Of a stretch of 64,000 bases of DNA, positions 25,783-35,106 are shown piece after piece. The position numbers were made by a program, and so were the translations under genes. Below the pieces are notes generated by a model. That model did no database searches. It was not told the origin of the DNA and saw only the letters and a program-made list of their open reading frames with translations. Position 1 is the stretch's first letter. The number at the start of each line of letters is the position of its first letter. The DNA is from [Eubacterium] cellulosolvens LD2006 (GTDB lineage: Bacteria; Bacillota; Clostridia; Lachnospirales; Lachnospiraceae), in NCBI RefSeq assembly GCF_000621585.1, contig NZ_JHXY01000015.1, positions 1 to 64,000 on the forward strand, given 5' to 3'.

Positions 25783-27006
25783 ATGGAACTTGGTAATCTT
25801 GGAGTTACAGCGGCAAAGGGATTTCAGGCAGCGGGCGGCTGCGCCGGAATCAAAAAGAACAACACGAAAGATATGGCGATGATTTACAGCACAGTTCCCT
25901 GTGTGGCGGCCGGTACGTTTACCACGAATCAGGTGAAGGCTGCCCCGGTTCTCTGGGACAGACATATCGTATATGAGTGTGAACAGGCGCAGGCGGTTGT
26001 CATCAACAGCGGTATTGCCAATGCGGCGACAGGCAGAGAGGGGTATGAGGCCTGTGAAAAGACGGCCGAGGCGGCAGGCGCTGCGCTGAAAATTCCGTCA
26101 GACTCCGTTTTTGTCGCATCCACCGGTGTCATCGGACAGCAGATCCCGGTTGATAAAATCACGGCGGGAATCGATATGCTGGTGCCGCTGCTCTCGGATT
26201 CCAGAGAGGCTGCAAGCGTCGCTGCACACGCGATCATGACGACGGATACCAGAGCCAAAGAAGTTTCGGTGACGGTGCAGATCGGCGGCAAAGACGTGAC
26301 CATCGGCGGCATGTGCAAGGGAGCCGGCATGATCCATCCGAATATGTGCACCATGCTTTCCTTCATCACTACAGACGTGGCCATTACAAAGCCGCTGCTG
26401 CAGAAGGCACTGTCCGGCGTAGTCTCTGACAGTTACAATATGATCTCTGTGGATGGAGATACTTCCACCAATGACACCTGTCTGGTTATGGCCAATGGTC
26501 TGGCAGGCAACCCTGAGATCAGCGAAGAGGGAGAGGACTACCGGATCTTCGCCGGGGCTCTGGCCGAAGTCAACCAGGCGCTGGCAAAAATGATTGCCGG
26601 AGACGGAGAGGGAGCCACCAGACTTTTTGAAGTAAAAGTCATCCATGCCGAGAGCAAGGAGCAGGCAGTTACACTGGCGAAATCCATCGTAACCTCCTCT
26701 CTTACCAAGGCAGCGATCTTCGGAAGAGATGCGAACTGGGGAAGAATCCTCTGTGCCATGGGATATTCCGGAGCACCCTTCAATGTAGAGACCGTGGATC
26801 TGTACTTTGAGAGCAAAGCGGGCAAAATCCAGATCACGGAGAATAGCGTGGCCACTGACTACAGTGAAGAAGAGGCTACAAGAATCCTGTCTGAGGATGC
26901 GGTGACAGCCATCGCCGACATCAAGATGGGAGAGGAGCAGGCCACAGCCTGGGGCTGCGATCTGACTTTCGATTATGTAAAAATCAACGCGGATTACCGT
27001 TCATAA
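25783..27006 (+). CDS. argJ: Bifunctional glutamate N-acetyltransferase/amino-acid acetyltransferase
   Basis: A 407-residue ArgJ, which transfers acetyl from N-acetylornithine to glutamate (and in bifunctional forms uses acetyl-CoA). It has GFQAAGGCAGIKK, the KGAGMIHPNMCTMLSFITTD autocleavage region where the threonine after Cys becomes the new N-terminus and nucleophile, SVDGDTSTNDTCLVMANG and GRDANWGRILCAMGYSG. ATG 25783 gives a family-length protein; the frame is open back to 25744. It is the first gene of argJBD and gives a cyclic acetyl pathway together with argC at 42124. Confidence 0.96.
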   Translation: MELGNLGVTAAKGFQAAGGCAGIKKNNTKDMAMIYSTVPCVAAGTFTTNQVKAAPVLWDRHIVYECEQAQAVVINSGIANAATGREGYEACEKTAEAAGAALKIPSDSVFVASTGVIGQQIPVDKITAGIDMLVPLLSDSREAASVAAHAIMTTDTRAKEVSVTVQIGGKDVTIGGMCKGAGMIHPNMCTMLSFITTDVAITKPLLQKALSGVVSDSYNMISVDGDTSTNDTCLVMANGLAGNPEISEEGEDYRIFAGALAEVNQALAKMIAGDGEGATRLFEVKVIHAESKEQAVTLAKSIVTSSLTKAAIFGRDANWGRILCAMGYSGAPFNVETVDLYFESKAGKIQITENSVATDYSEEEATRILSEDAVTAIADIKMGEEQATAWGCDLTFDYVKINADYRS

Positions 27007-27027
27007 ATAAAGGGGAGTAATTGAGTC

Positions 27028-27924
27028 ATGGTTAATCAGAAATATCTTGATAAAGCAGAAGTACTGATCGAGGCATTGCCGTACATCCAGCGCTTCAACA
27101 GAAAAATCATCGTTGTCAAATACGGCGGAAGCGCCATGATCGACGAGGAGCTTCAGCAGAATGTAATCAAGGATGTCGTTCTTCTGAAACTGGTAGGTTT
27201 CAAGCCGATCCTTGTACACGGCGGCGGAAAGGAAATCTCCCGCTGGGTTGGAAAAGTGGGTATGGAGCCGAAGTTTGTGAACGGACTGCGCGTAACCGAC
27301 GAGGATACCATGGAAGTGGCCGAGATGGTGCTGAACAAGGTCAACAAAGGGCTTGTGAGCATGGTGGAATCCCTGGGTGTAAAAGCTGTCGGCCTCTCCG
27401 GAAAGGACGGCGGACTCCTTCAGGTCAACAAGAAACTCTCGAACGGCGAGGATATCGGTTATGTCGGAGAGATCAAAAAGGTTGATCCGAAGGTGATCAA
27501 CGATCTTCTTGAGAGAGATTTCCTTCCGATCATCTGCCCGATCGGCACGGATGATTCCTACCACTCCTACAATATCAACGCGGACGACGCGGCGAGCGCG
27601 ATCGCCGAGGCCATGAACGCGGAGAAGCTTGCGTTCCTGAGCGATATTGAAGGCGTATATTATGACAAGGACGATCCGTCCACACTGATCTCAGAGCTCA
27701 CCGTTGCCGAGGCAGGGGGACTCATCGAGAGCGGACACGTGGCAGGAGGAATGATCCCGAAACTTCAGAATTGCATCACGGCCATTGAAAACGGCGTAAA
27801 CAGAGTCCATATCCTTGACGGAAGAATTCCCCACTGTCTGCTTCTGGAGATCTTCACAAACAAAGGAATCGGTACGGCAATACTCAGAAATGAAGAGGAG
27901 AAATACGGCAATGAAAACCAGTGA
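27028..27924 (+). CDS. argB: Acetylglutamate kinase
   Basis: A 298-residue amino-acid kinase phosphorylating N-acetylglutamate. [44 protein letters not shown] and the ATP-binding [12 protein letters not shown] are as expected. An N-terminal helix ([19 protein letters not shown]) is typical of arginine-inhibited hexameric forms. The RBS AAAGGGGAG precedes ATG 27028, and the 3' end overlaps argD by 14 bases. Confidence 0.97.
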   Translation: MVNQKYLDKAEVLIEALPYIQRFNRKIIVVKYGGSAMIDEELQQNVIKDVVLLKLVGFKPILVHGGGKEISRWVGKVGMEPKFVNGLRVTDEDTMEVAEMVLNKVNKGLVSMVESLGVKAVGLSGKDGGLLQVNKKLSNGEDIGYVGEIKKVDPKVINDLLERDFLPIICPIGTDDSYHSYNINADDAASAIAEAMNAEKLAFLSDIEGVYYDKDDPSTLISELTVAEAGGLIESGHVAGGMIPKLQNCITAIENGVNRVHILDGRIPHCLLLEIFTNKGIGTAILRNEEEKYGNENQ

Positions 27925-29098
27925 TTACATGAAAACGACCGATGAATATGTCCTTCACACCTACAACAGATTTCCGCTTGTGCTCGAAAAAGGAGAGGGC
28001 GTTCGTCTCTATGATACCGACGGAAAAGAGTATCTGGACTTTGCCGCCGGAATCGCCGTATTTGCCCTTGGCTACAACAATCTGAAGTACAACGGGGCAG
28101 TGAAGGATCAGGTGGACAAGCTGATCCACACCTCCAACCTTTTCTACAACGTACCCATGGCCACCGCGGCAAAAAAACTGGCCGAGGCCTCCGGTATGTC
28201 GAAAGTCTTTTTCACAAACAGCGGTACAGAGGCTATTGAGGGAGCCATCAAGGCGGCCCGCAAATATGCGTATCTCAAAGACGGGGGGACAGATCATGAG
28301 ATCATCGCAATGAAACACTCCTTCCACGGCCGCAGCCTCGGAGCTTTGTCGGTGACCGGAAATGACCATTATCAGGAGCCCTTCAAACCGCTGATCGGTG
28401 GTATCAAATTTGCCGATTTCAACGATCTGGAGAGCGTGAAGGCCTACGTCACAGACAAGACCTGCGCCATCATCATGGAGACCGTTCAGGGTGAAGGCGG
28501 CATTTATCCTGCAGAGCCGGCTTTCCTTGAGGGGGTAAGAAAACTCTGCGACGAGAAGGATATACTTCTGATCCTGGATGAGATCCAGTGCGGAATGGGA
28601 CGTACCGGTCATATGTTTGCATGGCAGGAATACGGCGTGAAACCGGATATCATGACAAATGCCAAGGCTCTTGGCTGCGGCGTGCCGGTAGGCGCTTTTG
28701 TACTCAATGAGAAGGCAGCGTCCAAATCCCTGGTTCCGGGAGATCACGGAACCACCTACGGCGGAAACCCGCTGGCCACAAGAGCCGTGGATACCGTCTT
28801 CGATATTTTTGCCGAAGATCATATCATCGAGCATGTACAGGAGATCACACCCTATCTCGAGAAGAGACTGGATGAACTGGTGTCGAAATACGACTTCCTC
28901 TCCACAAGACGCGGAAAAGGTTTCATGCAGGGACTGGTGGTTGAGGGACGTCCCGTGGGAGAAATCATCAACAAGGCGCTTTCCAACGGCCTGATCATCA
29001 TCAGCGCGGGCAGCAATGTGCTCCGCCTGGTTCCGCCACTCGTCATTGAGAAGAGTGACATCGATGAGATGATCGAGAAGCTGGAGGCTTCCTTCTAA
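27911..29098 (+). CDS. argD: Acetylornithine aminotransferase
   Basis: A 395-residue class III PLP aminotransferase. [66 protein letters not shown] and the PLP lysine in [15 protein letters not shown] are seen. ATG 27911 is the natural start, with GAGGAG about 10 bases upstream inside argB; a longer in-frame opening at 27815 lies wholly within argB and is rejected. The pathway needs argC, which in this genome sits 13 kb away. Confidence 0.97.
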   Translation: MKTSDYMKTTDEYVLHTYNRFPLVLEKGEGVRLYDTDGKEYLDFAAGIAVFALGYNNLKYNGAVKDQVDKLIHTSNLFYNVPMATAAKKLAEASGMSKVFFTNSGTEAIEGAIKAARKYAYLKDGGTDHEIIAMKHSFHGRSLGALSVTGNDHYQEPFKPLIGGIKFADFNDLESVKAYVTDKTCAIIMETVQGEGGIYPAEPAFLEGVRKLCDEKDILLILDEIQCGMGRTGHMFAWQEYGVKPDIMTNAKALGCGVPVGAFVLNEKAASKSLVPGDHGTTYGGNPLATRAVDTVFDIFAEDHIIEHVQEITPYLEKRLDELVSKYDFLSTRRGKGFMQGLVVEGRPVGEIINKALSNGLIIISAGSNVLRLVPPLVIEKSDIDEMIEKLEASF

Positions 29099-29142
29099 TA
29101 AAGAAAGGATCTTTTGAAAAATCTGCTCAAAGATTCTACATG

Positions 29143-29176
29143 GCTGTCGGCATTAGCCGGCAGCTTTTCTGTTTTA
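29143..29176 (+). terminator. Terminator of argJBD
   Basis: GCTGTCGGC (29143-29151) pairs with GCCGGCAGC (29156-29164) across ATTA and is followed by TTTTCTGTTTT. Confidence 0.85.
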
Positions 29177-29295
29177 CATGAAAATACTTCGCAGTTTCTA
29201 TAAGACAAAACGCCCCGCTTGCGGACTTTGTTACCGAAATTTGAAGAAAAAATACATCGCGGTTAAGAAACGAAATCATAGAGATTTCCGCAGAC

Positions 29296-29324
29296 TTGTA
29301 ATTGTTACAAAAATTCGATACAAT
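29296..29324 (+). promoter_or_regulatory. Promoter of comEA and the response regulator
   Basis: TTGTAA (29296-29301), 17 bases, TACAAT (29319-29324), 55 bases before the comEA start. The fragment AAGACAAAACGCCCCGCTTGCGG just upstream (about 29203) resembles the edge of the dispersed palindromic repeat family. Confidence 0.65.
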
Positions 29325-29378
29325 AGGTAACGTCAGATATCACGCAGATCCGGATGAAAGGAGTCCGGAGTGATACAG

Positions 29379-30116
29379 ATGAAAAAAATACGAAAACTGG
29401 CTGTCATAATCTTTGGATCGGTCATGCTCTGTTCCTGTGGAGGATCGGAACTTGTCTATGATCTTGGGACCGGAAGTTTGTCTTCCGCCGCGGACAGTCG
29501 GGACATGGACAGAACAGAGGCTTCGGAAGAAGAAAAAAGGGGAAGCGGAAAGCGGCACCCTGCGGAGACTTCTTCGACGGAGCAGAAAGCTGAGGATGGA
29601 GCATCTCCGTCGGGACCGGGAAAGGGGATTCCGGCTTCGGGCGGTATTTACGTCTATGTGTGCGGTGCCGTTGAACGGCCGGGCGTCTATCAACTTCCCT
29701 CGGGAAGCCGCGTTTTTCAGGCGCTGGAAGCGGCCGGAGGCACGACAGAGGATGCGGATGACAAGGCGCTCAACCGGGCACAGCTTCTGTCAGACGGTGA
29801 CCAGATCATCGTATATACGGGGGAGGAAGTACAAGCCGGGCAGACAGCACTTCCTGCGACGGCCGGAAGGACGGCCGGACAGCAGGGAACAGCAGGGAAC
29901 GGACCGGCTGGTTCGGAATACGGACAGAAGGTAAACATCAATTCGGCCGGATCGGAAGAACTGCAGACGCTGCCGGGCATCGGGGAAGCCAAAGCAGAGG
30001 CGATCATCCGTTATCGCGAAGAGCACGGAGGGTTTTCCGGAATCGAAGAAATACAGAAGATCTCCGGAATCAAACAGAAGGCTTTCGAAAAGATCAAAGA
30101 CTATATCGAGGTATAA
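29379..30116 (+). CDS. ComEA-like helix-hairpin-helix DNA-binding lipoprotein
   Basis: A 245-residue competence-type DNA receptor. It has a lipoprotein-like signal (MKKIRKLAVIIFGSVMLCSC, with cysteine in an LCSC box), a Ser/Glu/Lys-rich spacer, an SLBB domain (IYVYVCGAVERPGVYQLPSG) and tandem helix-hairpin-helix motifs at the C-terminus (VNINSAGSEELQTLPGIGEA, GFSGIEEIQKISGIKQ). ComEA binds incoming DNA at the outer face of the membrane and passes it to ComEC, which is encoded at 45531. GTG 29370 with AAAGGAG is an equally good start. It ends 1 base before the response regulator. Confidence 0.9.
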   Translation: MKKIRKLAVIIFGSVMLCSCGGSELVYDLGTGSLSSAADSRDMDRTEASEEEKRGSGKRHPAETSSTEQKAEDGASPSGPGKGIPASGGIYVYVCGAVERPGVYQLPSGSRVFQALEAAGGTTEDADDKALNRAQLLSDGDQIIVYTGEEVQAGQTALPATAGRTAGQQGTAGNGPAGSEYGQKVNINSAGSEELQTLPGIGEAKAEAIIRYREEHGGFSGIEEIQKISGIKQKAFEKIKDYIEV

Positions 30117-30117
30117 T

Positions 30118-30807
30118 ATGGCAAACAGAGTACTTGTAGTAGATGATGAGAAACTGATCGTAAAGGGAATACGTTTTTCTCTGGAGCAGGACGGATACGA
30201 GGTGTCCTGTGCCTATGACGGAGAAGAGGCGTTGAACATGGCAAAGGAGAATACCTACGACATCATTCTTCTGGATCTCATGCTTCCCAAAATGAACGGA
30301 CTGGATGTCTGCCAGCAGATCAGAGAATTCTCATCTGTACCGATCATCATGCTCACTGCAAAGGGCGAGGACATGGACAAGATCATGGGACTCGAGTATG
30401 GTGCGGATGACTACATTACGAAGCCGTTCAATATCCTGGAGGTGAAAGCCAGAATCAAGGCAATTCTCCGCCGCGCGAGAAAGCCGGAGAAGACAGAGGA
30501 GAAGACCAAAGTCGTACAGGCCGGCGATCTGAAACTCGACTGCGACAGCCGCCGGGTATTCATCGGCGATGGCGAGGTGAACCTGACAGCGAAAGAATTC
30601 GATGTTCTCCAGCTGCTGGTCTTCAACCCGAACAAAGTCTACAGCAGAGAGAACCTTCTGAACATCGTCTGGGGCTACGAATATCCGGGCGATGTGCGGA
30701 CTGTTGATGTACACATCCGTCGGCTTCGTGAAAAAATCGAGAACAATCCAAGCGAGCCGAAGTACGTACACACCAAGTGGGGCGTGGGCTATTACTTCCA
30801 GGCATAA
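30118..30807 (+). CDS. OmpR/PhoB-family response regulator
   Basis: A 229-residue two-component regulator. The receiver domain shows VLVVDDEK (Asp9, Asp10), the phospho-acceptor Asp53 in IILLDLMLP, MLTAKGED and TKPFN with the conserved lysine. The C-terminal winged helix (LTAKEFDVLQLLVFNPNKVYS, VDVHIRRLREKIE) binds DNA. Its sequence resembles WalR/PhoP-type regulators. No kinase follows; the best partner is the orphan sensor kinase at 43056, which sits before GerMN and comEC. Two hairpin terminators follow directly. Confidence 0.95.
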   Translation: MANRVLVVDDEKLIVKGIRFSLEQDGYEVSCAYDGEEALNMAKENTYDIILLDLMLPKMNGLDVCQQIREFSSVPIIMLTAKGEDMDKIMGLEYGADDYITKPFNILEVKARIKAILRRARKPEKTEEKTKVVQAGDLKLDCDSRRVFIGDGEVNLTAKEFDVLQLLVFNPNKVYSRENLLNIVWGYEYPGDVRTVDVHIRRLREKIENNPSEPKYVHTKWGVGYYFQA

Positions 30808-30821
30808 AAAATTCCTGGAGA

Positions 30822-30940
30822 GCCCGGAAACCCTTATAAATAAAGGGTTTTCGGCTTCCTGAAAAAAGAGATATGTTCTCTTGATTGTTACCGGGGTAGT
30901 GGGTCAAGGTGCTATTTTTGCACTTTGACCCTCTTTTTTT
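30822..30940 (+). terminator. Two successive terminators after the response regulator
   Basis: First hairpin: GCCCGGAAACCCTT (30822-30835) with AAGGGTTTTCGGC (30843-30855). Second and stronger: GGGTCAAGGTGC (30901-30912) with GCACTTTGACCC (30920-30931), then TCTTTTTTT to 30940. The second marks the left edge of the accessory island. Confidence 0.85.
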
Positions 30941-30942
30941 GC

Positions 30943-31200
30943 CCAAAAACTGATACATTTCACATCGCATACCTCTTCGCCAACAGCGATGAGATTGAGA
31001 AGAAAAAGAGAATCACAAAGTATCTGAAGGATATGGTGGGAAAGTTGGAAGAAACCATTCAGGGGCGAATGCTCACTAGCGATAACCTGGTGGAAGAATT
31101 CTATTGCTCCGCCAGGGATGTGGAGTTCGATGTCCTGGGGCAGACCCTGGACCGGTATCTGGAGATGACGTACAGAGGGGAGGAGGCGGACACAGAGTAA
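30943..31200 (+). pseudogene. 3' remnant of an unidentified gene
   Basis: An open frame ending at TAA 31198-31200 encodes about 80 residues (FHIAYLFANSDEIEKKKRIT ... LDRYLEMTYRGEEADTE). The only in-frame start codon, TTG 30925, lies inside the terminator stem and there is no ribosome-binding site. The sequence is charged and helical like the C-terminus of a larger protein. I read it as a truncated gene left at the insertion boundary; I cannot name the family. Confidence 0.5.
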
Positions 31201-31273
31201 GCGTTTGCACCATAGTGAGGCCCCCCTGTGCCCCGTGAGACTGAAAAAATACCTCGTCCTTTCCTCTGAGTTA

Positions 31274-31328
31274 AGTGCATAGAAAAATACAAAATGTATT
31301 TATATATGCACTTGATCTGTGATATAAT
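31274..31328 (+). promoter_or_regulatory. 39-bp dyad operator and promoter of the AAA ATPase operon
   Basis: Bases 31274-31312 form a perfect dyad: AGTGCAT, spacer AGAAA, AATACA, centre AAA, TGTATT, spacer TATAT, ATGCACT. A TATAAT -10 box follows at 31323-31328, so the right arm covers the -35 region. This geometry suits a repressor that shuts the operon when bound as a dimer or tetramer. The half-site GTGCAT also occurs in the argG-argJ palindrome at 25515. Confidence 0.65.
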
Positions 31329-31360
31329 TCTATTGTATTCAAGAAGGGAGTAAGGATATC

Positions 31361-32737
31361 ATGTCAAAATCGAAAATCTTTTTGTTGAATTATAAAGTGA
31401 AGGGGATAAAATCACTGGATCAGGAGGTCGAATTATCGTTTGCTCCAAAAACGATCACGAGAAAATTTAACCCGAGTGAATATAATATTAAAGGTATTTA
31501 TGGTATGAATGGTGCCGGAAAATCCGGTATCGTTTTTTCGGTTCGGTTATTGAAGAATCTGTTATTGAATGAGAACTATTTAAATAATCCCATTGTGCAG
31601 ACGACCTTTGAAAAAATGATCAATAAAAAGCTGGGATTTATGAACGTTGAGGCGGAGTATCTGGTTGAAAACAACGAAATGTTTCATAGAGTCAAATACG
31701 TAATACGGATTGAAAAAAACAAAGACTCCAAATATGTGATCAAGTCAGAAGAGCTGATGTATCGATATGCTTCGTCAAGAACGGAAAAGATGAATACTGT
31801 TTTTTCAGTGCAGGACGGAGAAATTATCCAATTACTGGATAACTGCAAAAGCGCATCAGATTTGGTGGAGGAGATTGTAGATACCACAAAGAACCTCTTG
31901 ATTGCAGCCTCCATGCCGGCATTAGCCGCAAGACAGGTATTGGCGTATGGGATCAGCCGGGATTTACATGATATAGAATACCGAATTATGGGATCAATCA
32001 TGATCTTCGCGATGTCGTTGCATTCGTATTTAGATGATTCAGATGACTATGCCTGGTATGCAGCTAACGAATATAAAGAAGAGAATATTAAGGTGTTGTC
32101 GGATTATGAAGGATATGTCGATAATGTGTTGGATTTAAACAAATGGCGTCTGAAGATTTTGAATCCCAACCATAATATGGTGGCCAAGGATGCCTTTGAT
32201 GAATTTCAAAAAGATATAGAAAAACTGTGTGGCTTTATAAAGATTTTCAAATACGATCTGGAAGAGATCTGCATTGAGAAGAGAGAGAATGCAGAGTACT
32301 ATGATTGCGAATTAATCATGGTATATAACGATTACAGAATAGGAGCGGAATTCGAGAGCACAGGCATAAAGAAATTAATCAAACTCTATTCATACTTCGG
32401 AAAAATGGCTGCCGGTGACATAGTATTCATTGATGAATTAGATTCCAATCTCCATGATGTGTATTTATGCGCTTTATTGGAATATCTGGTGGAATATGGA
32501 GAGGGGCAGTTATGCTTCACGACGCATAATGTCGGTCCTATGGATGTTTTGAAAAAACGTAACAAGTCCATCGATTTTTTGTCCATAGATCACAGGATTT
32601 ATTCGTGGGTTAAAAGTGGAAACTATTCACCTTCCAAGCTTTATAGAAAGGGTATGATAGAAGGTTCTCCGTTTAATATCGACAGCATGGATTTCATAGG
32701 TATTTTTGATATGGACGAGGAAGTGGAGGATGAGTAA
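31361..32737 (+). CDS. AAA/ABC-type ATPase of a two-gene defence-like module
   Basis: A 458-residue ATPase of the RloA/AAA_15/AAA_21 kind. Residues 1-60 form the N-terminal strand region with Walker A GMNGAGKS at 48-55. A long helical insertion covers about 90-330. Walker B DIVFIDELD is at 353-361 with DSNLHD, and the H-switch is TTHN (about 387). Such ATPases work as sensors or clamps in abortive-infection systems (OLD, PARIS, RloAB, AbiL types). Its stop and the next start overlap (TAATG), and the next gene is Toprim/RloB-like. The AT-rich codon use differs from flanking core genes. Function in defence is inferred. Confidence 0.75.
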   Translation: MSKSKIFLLNYKVKGIKSLDQEVELSFAPKTITRKFNPSEYNIKGIYGMNGAGKSGIVFSVRLLKNLLLNENYLNNPIVQTTFEKMINKKLGFMNVEAEYLVENNEMFHRVKYVIRIEKNKDSKYVIKSEELMYRYASSRTEKMNTVFSVQDGEIIQLLDNCKSASDLVEEIVDTTKNLLIAASMPALAARQVLAYGISRDLHDIEYRIMGSIMIFAMSLHSYLDDSDDYAWYAANEYKEENIKVLSDYEGYVDNVLDLNKWRLKILNPNHNMVAKDAFDEFQKDIEKLCGFIKIFKYDLEEICIEKRENAEYYDCELIMVYNDYRIGAEFESTGIKKLIKLYSYFGKMAAGDIVFIDELDSNLHDVYLCALLEYLVEYGEGQLCFTTHNVGPMDVLKKRNKSIDFLSIDHRIYSWVKSGNYSPSKLYRKGMIEGSPFNIDSMDFIGIFDMDEEVEDE

Positions 32738-33273
32738 TGGGGATTCAGCTGATCATATGTATGGAAGCAAATAAAAAATGCAAGTCAGACTATTTCTATA
32801 TCAAAGATACCATAGAGTTCTTTTATAATTATGACCATGCTCATACGAAATTTACGCAAATATACATGGACGGAAAAGGAAACTATCGAAAGGCGAATGT
32901 TGTCAACGAAATTGAAAAGGCAATCAGAGAATACAGCGTAAACGGAAAAGACAGTAAGAGTTATGTTTTATATTTTTTCGATTGTGATGCATATGATTCA
33001 AAACCGGAGGATGCCTCGTTTCTAAAAGAAGCAGAGAAATACTGCGAACAAAACCATTATAGATTTGGATGGTTTTGCAGAGACGTCGAAGATGTGTATT
33101 TGAAAAAAAGAGTGGCTGATACGGAAAAGAAGAATACGGCATTACAATTTACAAAAAAGAAAAAAATCACGGATGTAAAGTCGTCAGATCTCAGAAGTAA
33201 AACGTATGGAAAGCAAAGGAGCAATATCTGTTCTATACTTGATGATTACTTGCAGAGAAAAGATAATCGATAA
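32737..33273 (+). CDS. Small RloB/Toprim-like partner of the AAA ATPase
   Basis: A 178-residue protein whose ATG shares its first base with the ATPase stop codon, so the two are tightly coupled. A β-strand ending in an acidic DxD motif (LYFFDCDAYD, Asp82 and Asp84) is followed by a second acidic site RDVEDVYL (Glu118), the spacing expected of a Toprim-like or RloB-type metal site. The C-terminal 60 residues are lysine-rich and may bind nucleic acid. In PARIS and AbiL-like systems a similar partner is the toxic effector, often a nuclease. I am not certain of the family; the paired context is the main support. Confidence 0.6.
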   Translation: MGIQLIICMEANKKCKSDYFYIKDTIEFFYNYDHAHTKFTQIYMDGKGNYRKANVVNEIEKAIREYSVNGKDSKSYVLYFFDCDAYDSKPEDASFLKEAEKYCEQNHYRFGWFCRDVEDVYLKKRVADTEKKNTALQFTKKKKITDVKSSDLRSKTYGKQRSNICSILDDYLQRKDNR

Positions 33274-33305
33274 TTTAATTGTTGATGAAGCCTTTTAACG
33301 AAAGA

Positions 33306-33330
33306 CATCCCTCTCATGGGGGGTGTTTTT
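33306..33330 (+). terminator. Terminator of the AAA ATPase-partner operon
   Basis: ACATCCC pairs with GGGGTGT around TCTCAT, followed by TTTTTTT, 33 bases after the stop codon. Confidence 0.8.
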
Positions 33331-33424
33331 TTGCGCCTAATTATGAAAGCGAATCATGTGGCTAAGTATGAATGTTTGCGTTATCTCAGGTATGCTAGAG
33401 TAAAATTGTAAAAGTAGAGAAAAA

Positions 33425-33535
33425 GAATCGGACATGCAGAGCCGGACGGGACCCAAACCAATTGGATCCGGAGCTGCATCTTCCGGTTCTTTTTTTGTCT
33501 CATGGACAATTGCATCACATTCACTATGAGACAAA
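33425..33535 (+). other. Long hairpin with T-run and repeat-family arms upstream of the DUF5688-like gene
   Basis: GAATCGGACATGCAGAGCCGG pairs (with small bulges) with the segment ending CTGCATCTTCCGGTTC at 33489, followed by seven T. It is a terminator or attenuator. Right after it TTTGTCTCAT (33494-33503) and ATGAGACAAA (33526-33535) form the outer arms of the dispersed repeat family, with a different interior. Confidence 0.6.
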
Positions 33536-33568
33536 GAATCATTTTGATAAGAAAGGGAGGACATTACA

Positions 33569-35023
33569 GTGTTAAGAGAAGAATTTTATAAAACAGTGGA
33601 TGAGGAAGGGGCAGCGTTCCTTCCGCAGGAGTTTCTCGGATCGAAGGTGCAGGTAGGTGTGGTGGAAAAGACTTCCGGAAATTACATGGGGGCTTCCATC
33701 CTTCTTCCGGATTCGATCATCAGTCCGGTTGTCAACCTGGACTCGATCTATGAGAAGATCAGAGATCTGGATATGCCATCTGCCATGTATAAGGTTGGAC
33801 AGGTATTTGAACAGGTTCTGACCGGCATGGATCGGGAATTGATCAACATTGTATCTTCGGACAAGATCGGGGAGATGTTTGAAAACTACGACATGCTGAA
33901 GGAAAACCTCTTTGTTGCCTGTGCATCGCAGAGTGCCAGGTTCTCTAAGAACAAAGTCCCGATGGAAATGCGCGGGGATATCCGACTGGTTGTAAAGCTG
34001 AATGTAAGCAATAAGACCTTTGGCACAGAGACAATCACAATAACCAAATCACAGATGAAGCACCTGGGAATCTCCGGTGAGAGGCTGTTCGAGGATGCCT
34101 TTGCGAATATGAAGGAGAAGCTGGGAGTAAGGTTTCAGTCTCTGGGAGAAGTTCTCGGCATGCTGAATCTTCCGCCGGAAGAGAAACTGGATCGTGTATT
34201 GTATGTGCTTTCCAGTGAAAGGGGAACGCTGGGTGCATCGATGTTGTATGCGCCGGGAGTTATGGAAGATATTTATCAGAAGATGCAGGGAGATTACCCG
34301 CTCTCCCTTTTTTCTCCGGAAAAAGAAGCATTAATGTCGGAAGAATCCGAAGTCCTTGAGGTTTCATTTTCGGCGGGTGCGCTGCTTCATGAACTGCGGG
34401 AAGCAGCCGGCTTAAGTCAGGAGGGATTGGCGAAGATCCTTCTGACATCGAAAGAGAAGATCCGGTGCGTCGAGGAAGGCAATGGCACATTCGGATCCTT
34501 CGAATGGAATATGGCCGCGAAGATGAATGACGAACACCCGGACAAAGGATACGTCCATCCGGTTCATGTCATTATCGATCCGAAGACCGGGCGTTATCTT
34601 GATCAAGTACAAGAAACTTCCCCGGTGGAAGCAGTGGCTCAGATTCCGGCCGGATCAAAGACTGTGATTCTGACGAACCACGATATACTCTACGGGAACT
34701 ACAAGAAGCAACCCTCGGATAAGAAGACACTGGAAGAAGCAATCCGGAGATTTATGGAGGGGAAGACGGCTTCAGAAAAAGAACGTGAGAAAGACACCGG
34801 CAACGGTACGGGTACAGGGGAAACCTCATTGATCCATGAGGTGGACTTCCTGAATCAGTTTGCTGAGAAAACATTGCATCTGAGCCCCGCCCGCCTTGAT
34901 CTGCTCCATCAGGCATTCGGGATGGGAATCCCCGAGGAGACAATCCTTGAGATGTGCGATATGGATGAGGAGACATGCAAATATATCATGCGACAGCGAG
35001 CTGGAGGATACATTGACAATTAG
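33569..35023 (+). CDS. DUF5688-like protein with an internal HTH-like segment
   Basis: A 484-residue soluble protein resembling the DUF5688 group that is common in Lachnospiraceae mobile regions: residues about 1-230 include VVNLDSIYEKIRDLDMP-like and LDRVLYVLSSERGTLGASML-YAPGVMEDIYQ segments. Residues about 270-300 (LHELREAAGLSQEGLAKIL) look like the first helices of an XRE-type helix-turn-helix. A Lys/Glu/Gly/Thr-rich linker (about 400-425) leads to a C-terminal helical domain (LSPARLDLLHQAFGMGIPEE). Function is unknown. RBS AAAGGGAGG precedes the start codon (TTG/GTG region at 33569). Confidence 0.65.
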   Translation: MLREEFYKTVDEEGAAFLPQEFLGSKVQVGVVEKTSGNYMGASILLPDSIISPVVNLDSIYEKIRDLDMPSAMYKVGQVFEQVLTGMDRELINIVSSDKIGEMFENYDMLKENLFVACASQSARFSKNKVPMEMRGDIRLVVKLNVSNKTFGTETITITKSQMKHLGISGERLFEDAFANMKEKLGVRFQSLGEVLGMLNLPPEEKLDRVLYVLSSERGTLGASMLYAPGVMEDIYQKMQGDYPLSLFSPEKEALMSEESEVLEVSFSAGALLHELREAAGLSQEGLAKILLTSKEKIRCVEEGNGTFGSFEWNMAAKMNDEHPDKGYVHPVHVIIDPKTGRYLDQVQETSPVEAVAQIPAGSKTVILTNHDILYGNYKKQPSDKKTLEEAIRRFMEGKTASEKEREKDTGNGTGTGETSLIHEVDFLNQFAEKTLHLSPARLDLLHQAFGMGIPEETILEMCDMDEETCKYIMRQRAGGYIDN

Positions 35024-35106
35024 CAGATTTGGTTGTAAATGTTAATTGAAATTCGGCAAATAGACGAAATGCCGAAAATAGATCAAATCGGAATAGAAAT
35101 ACGAAT

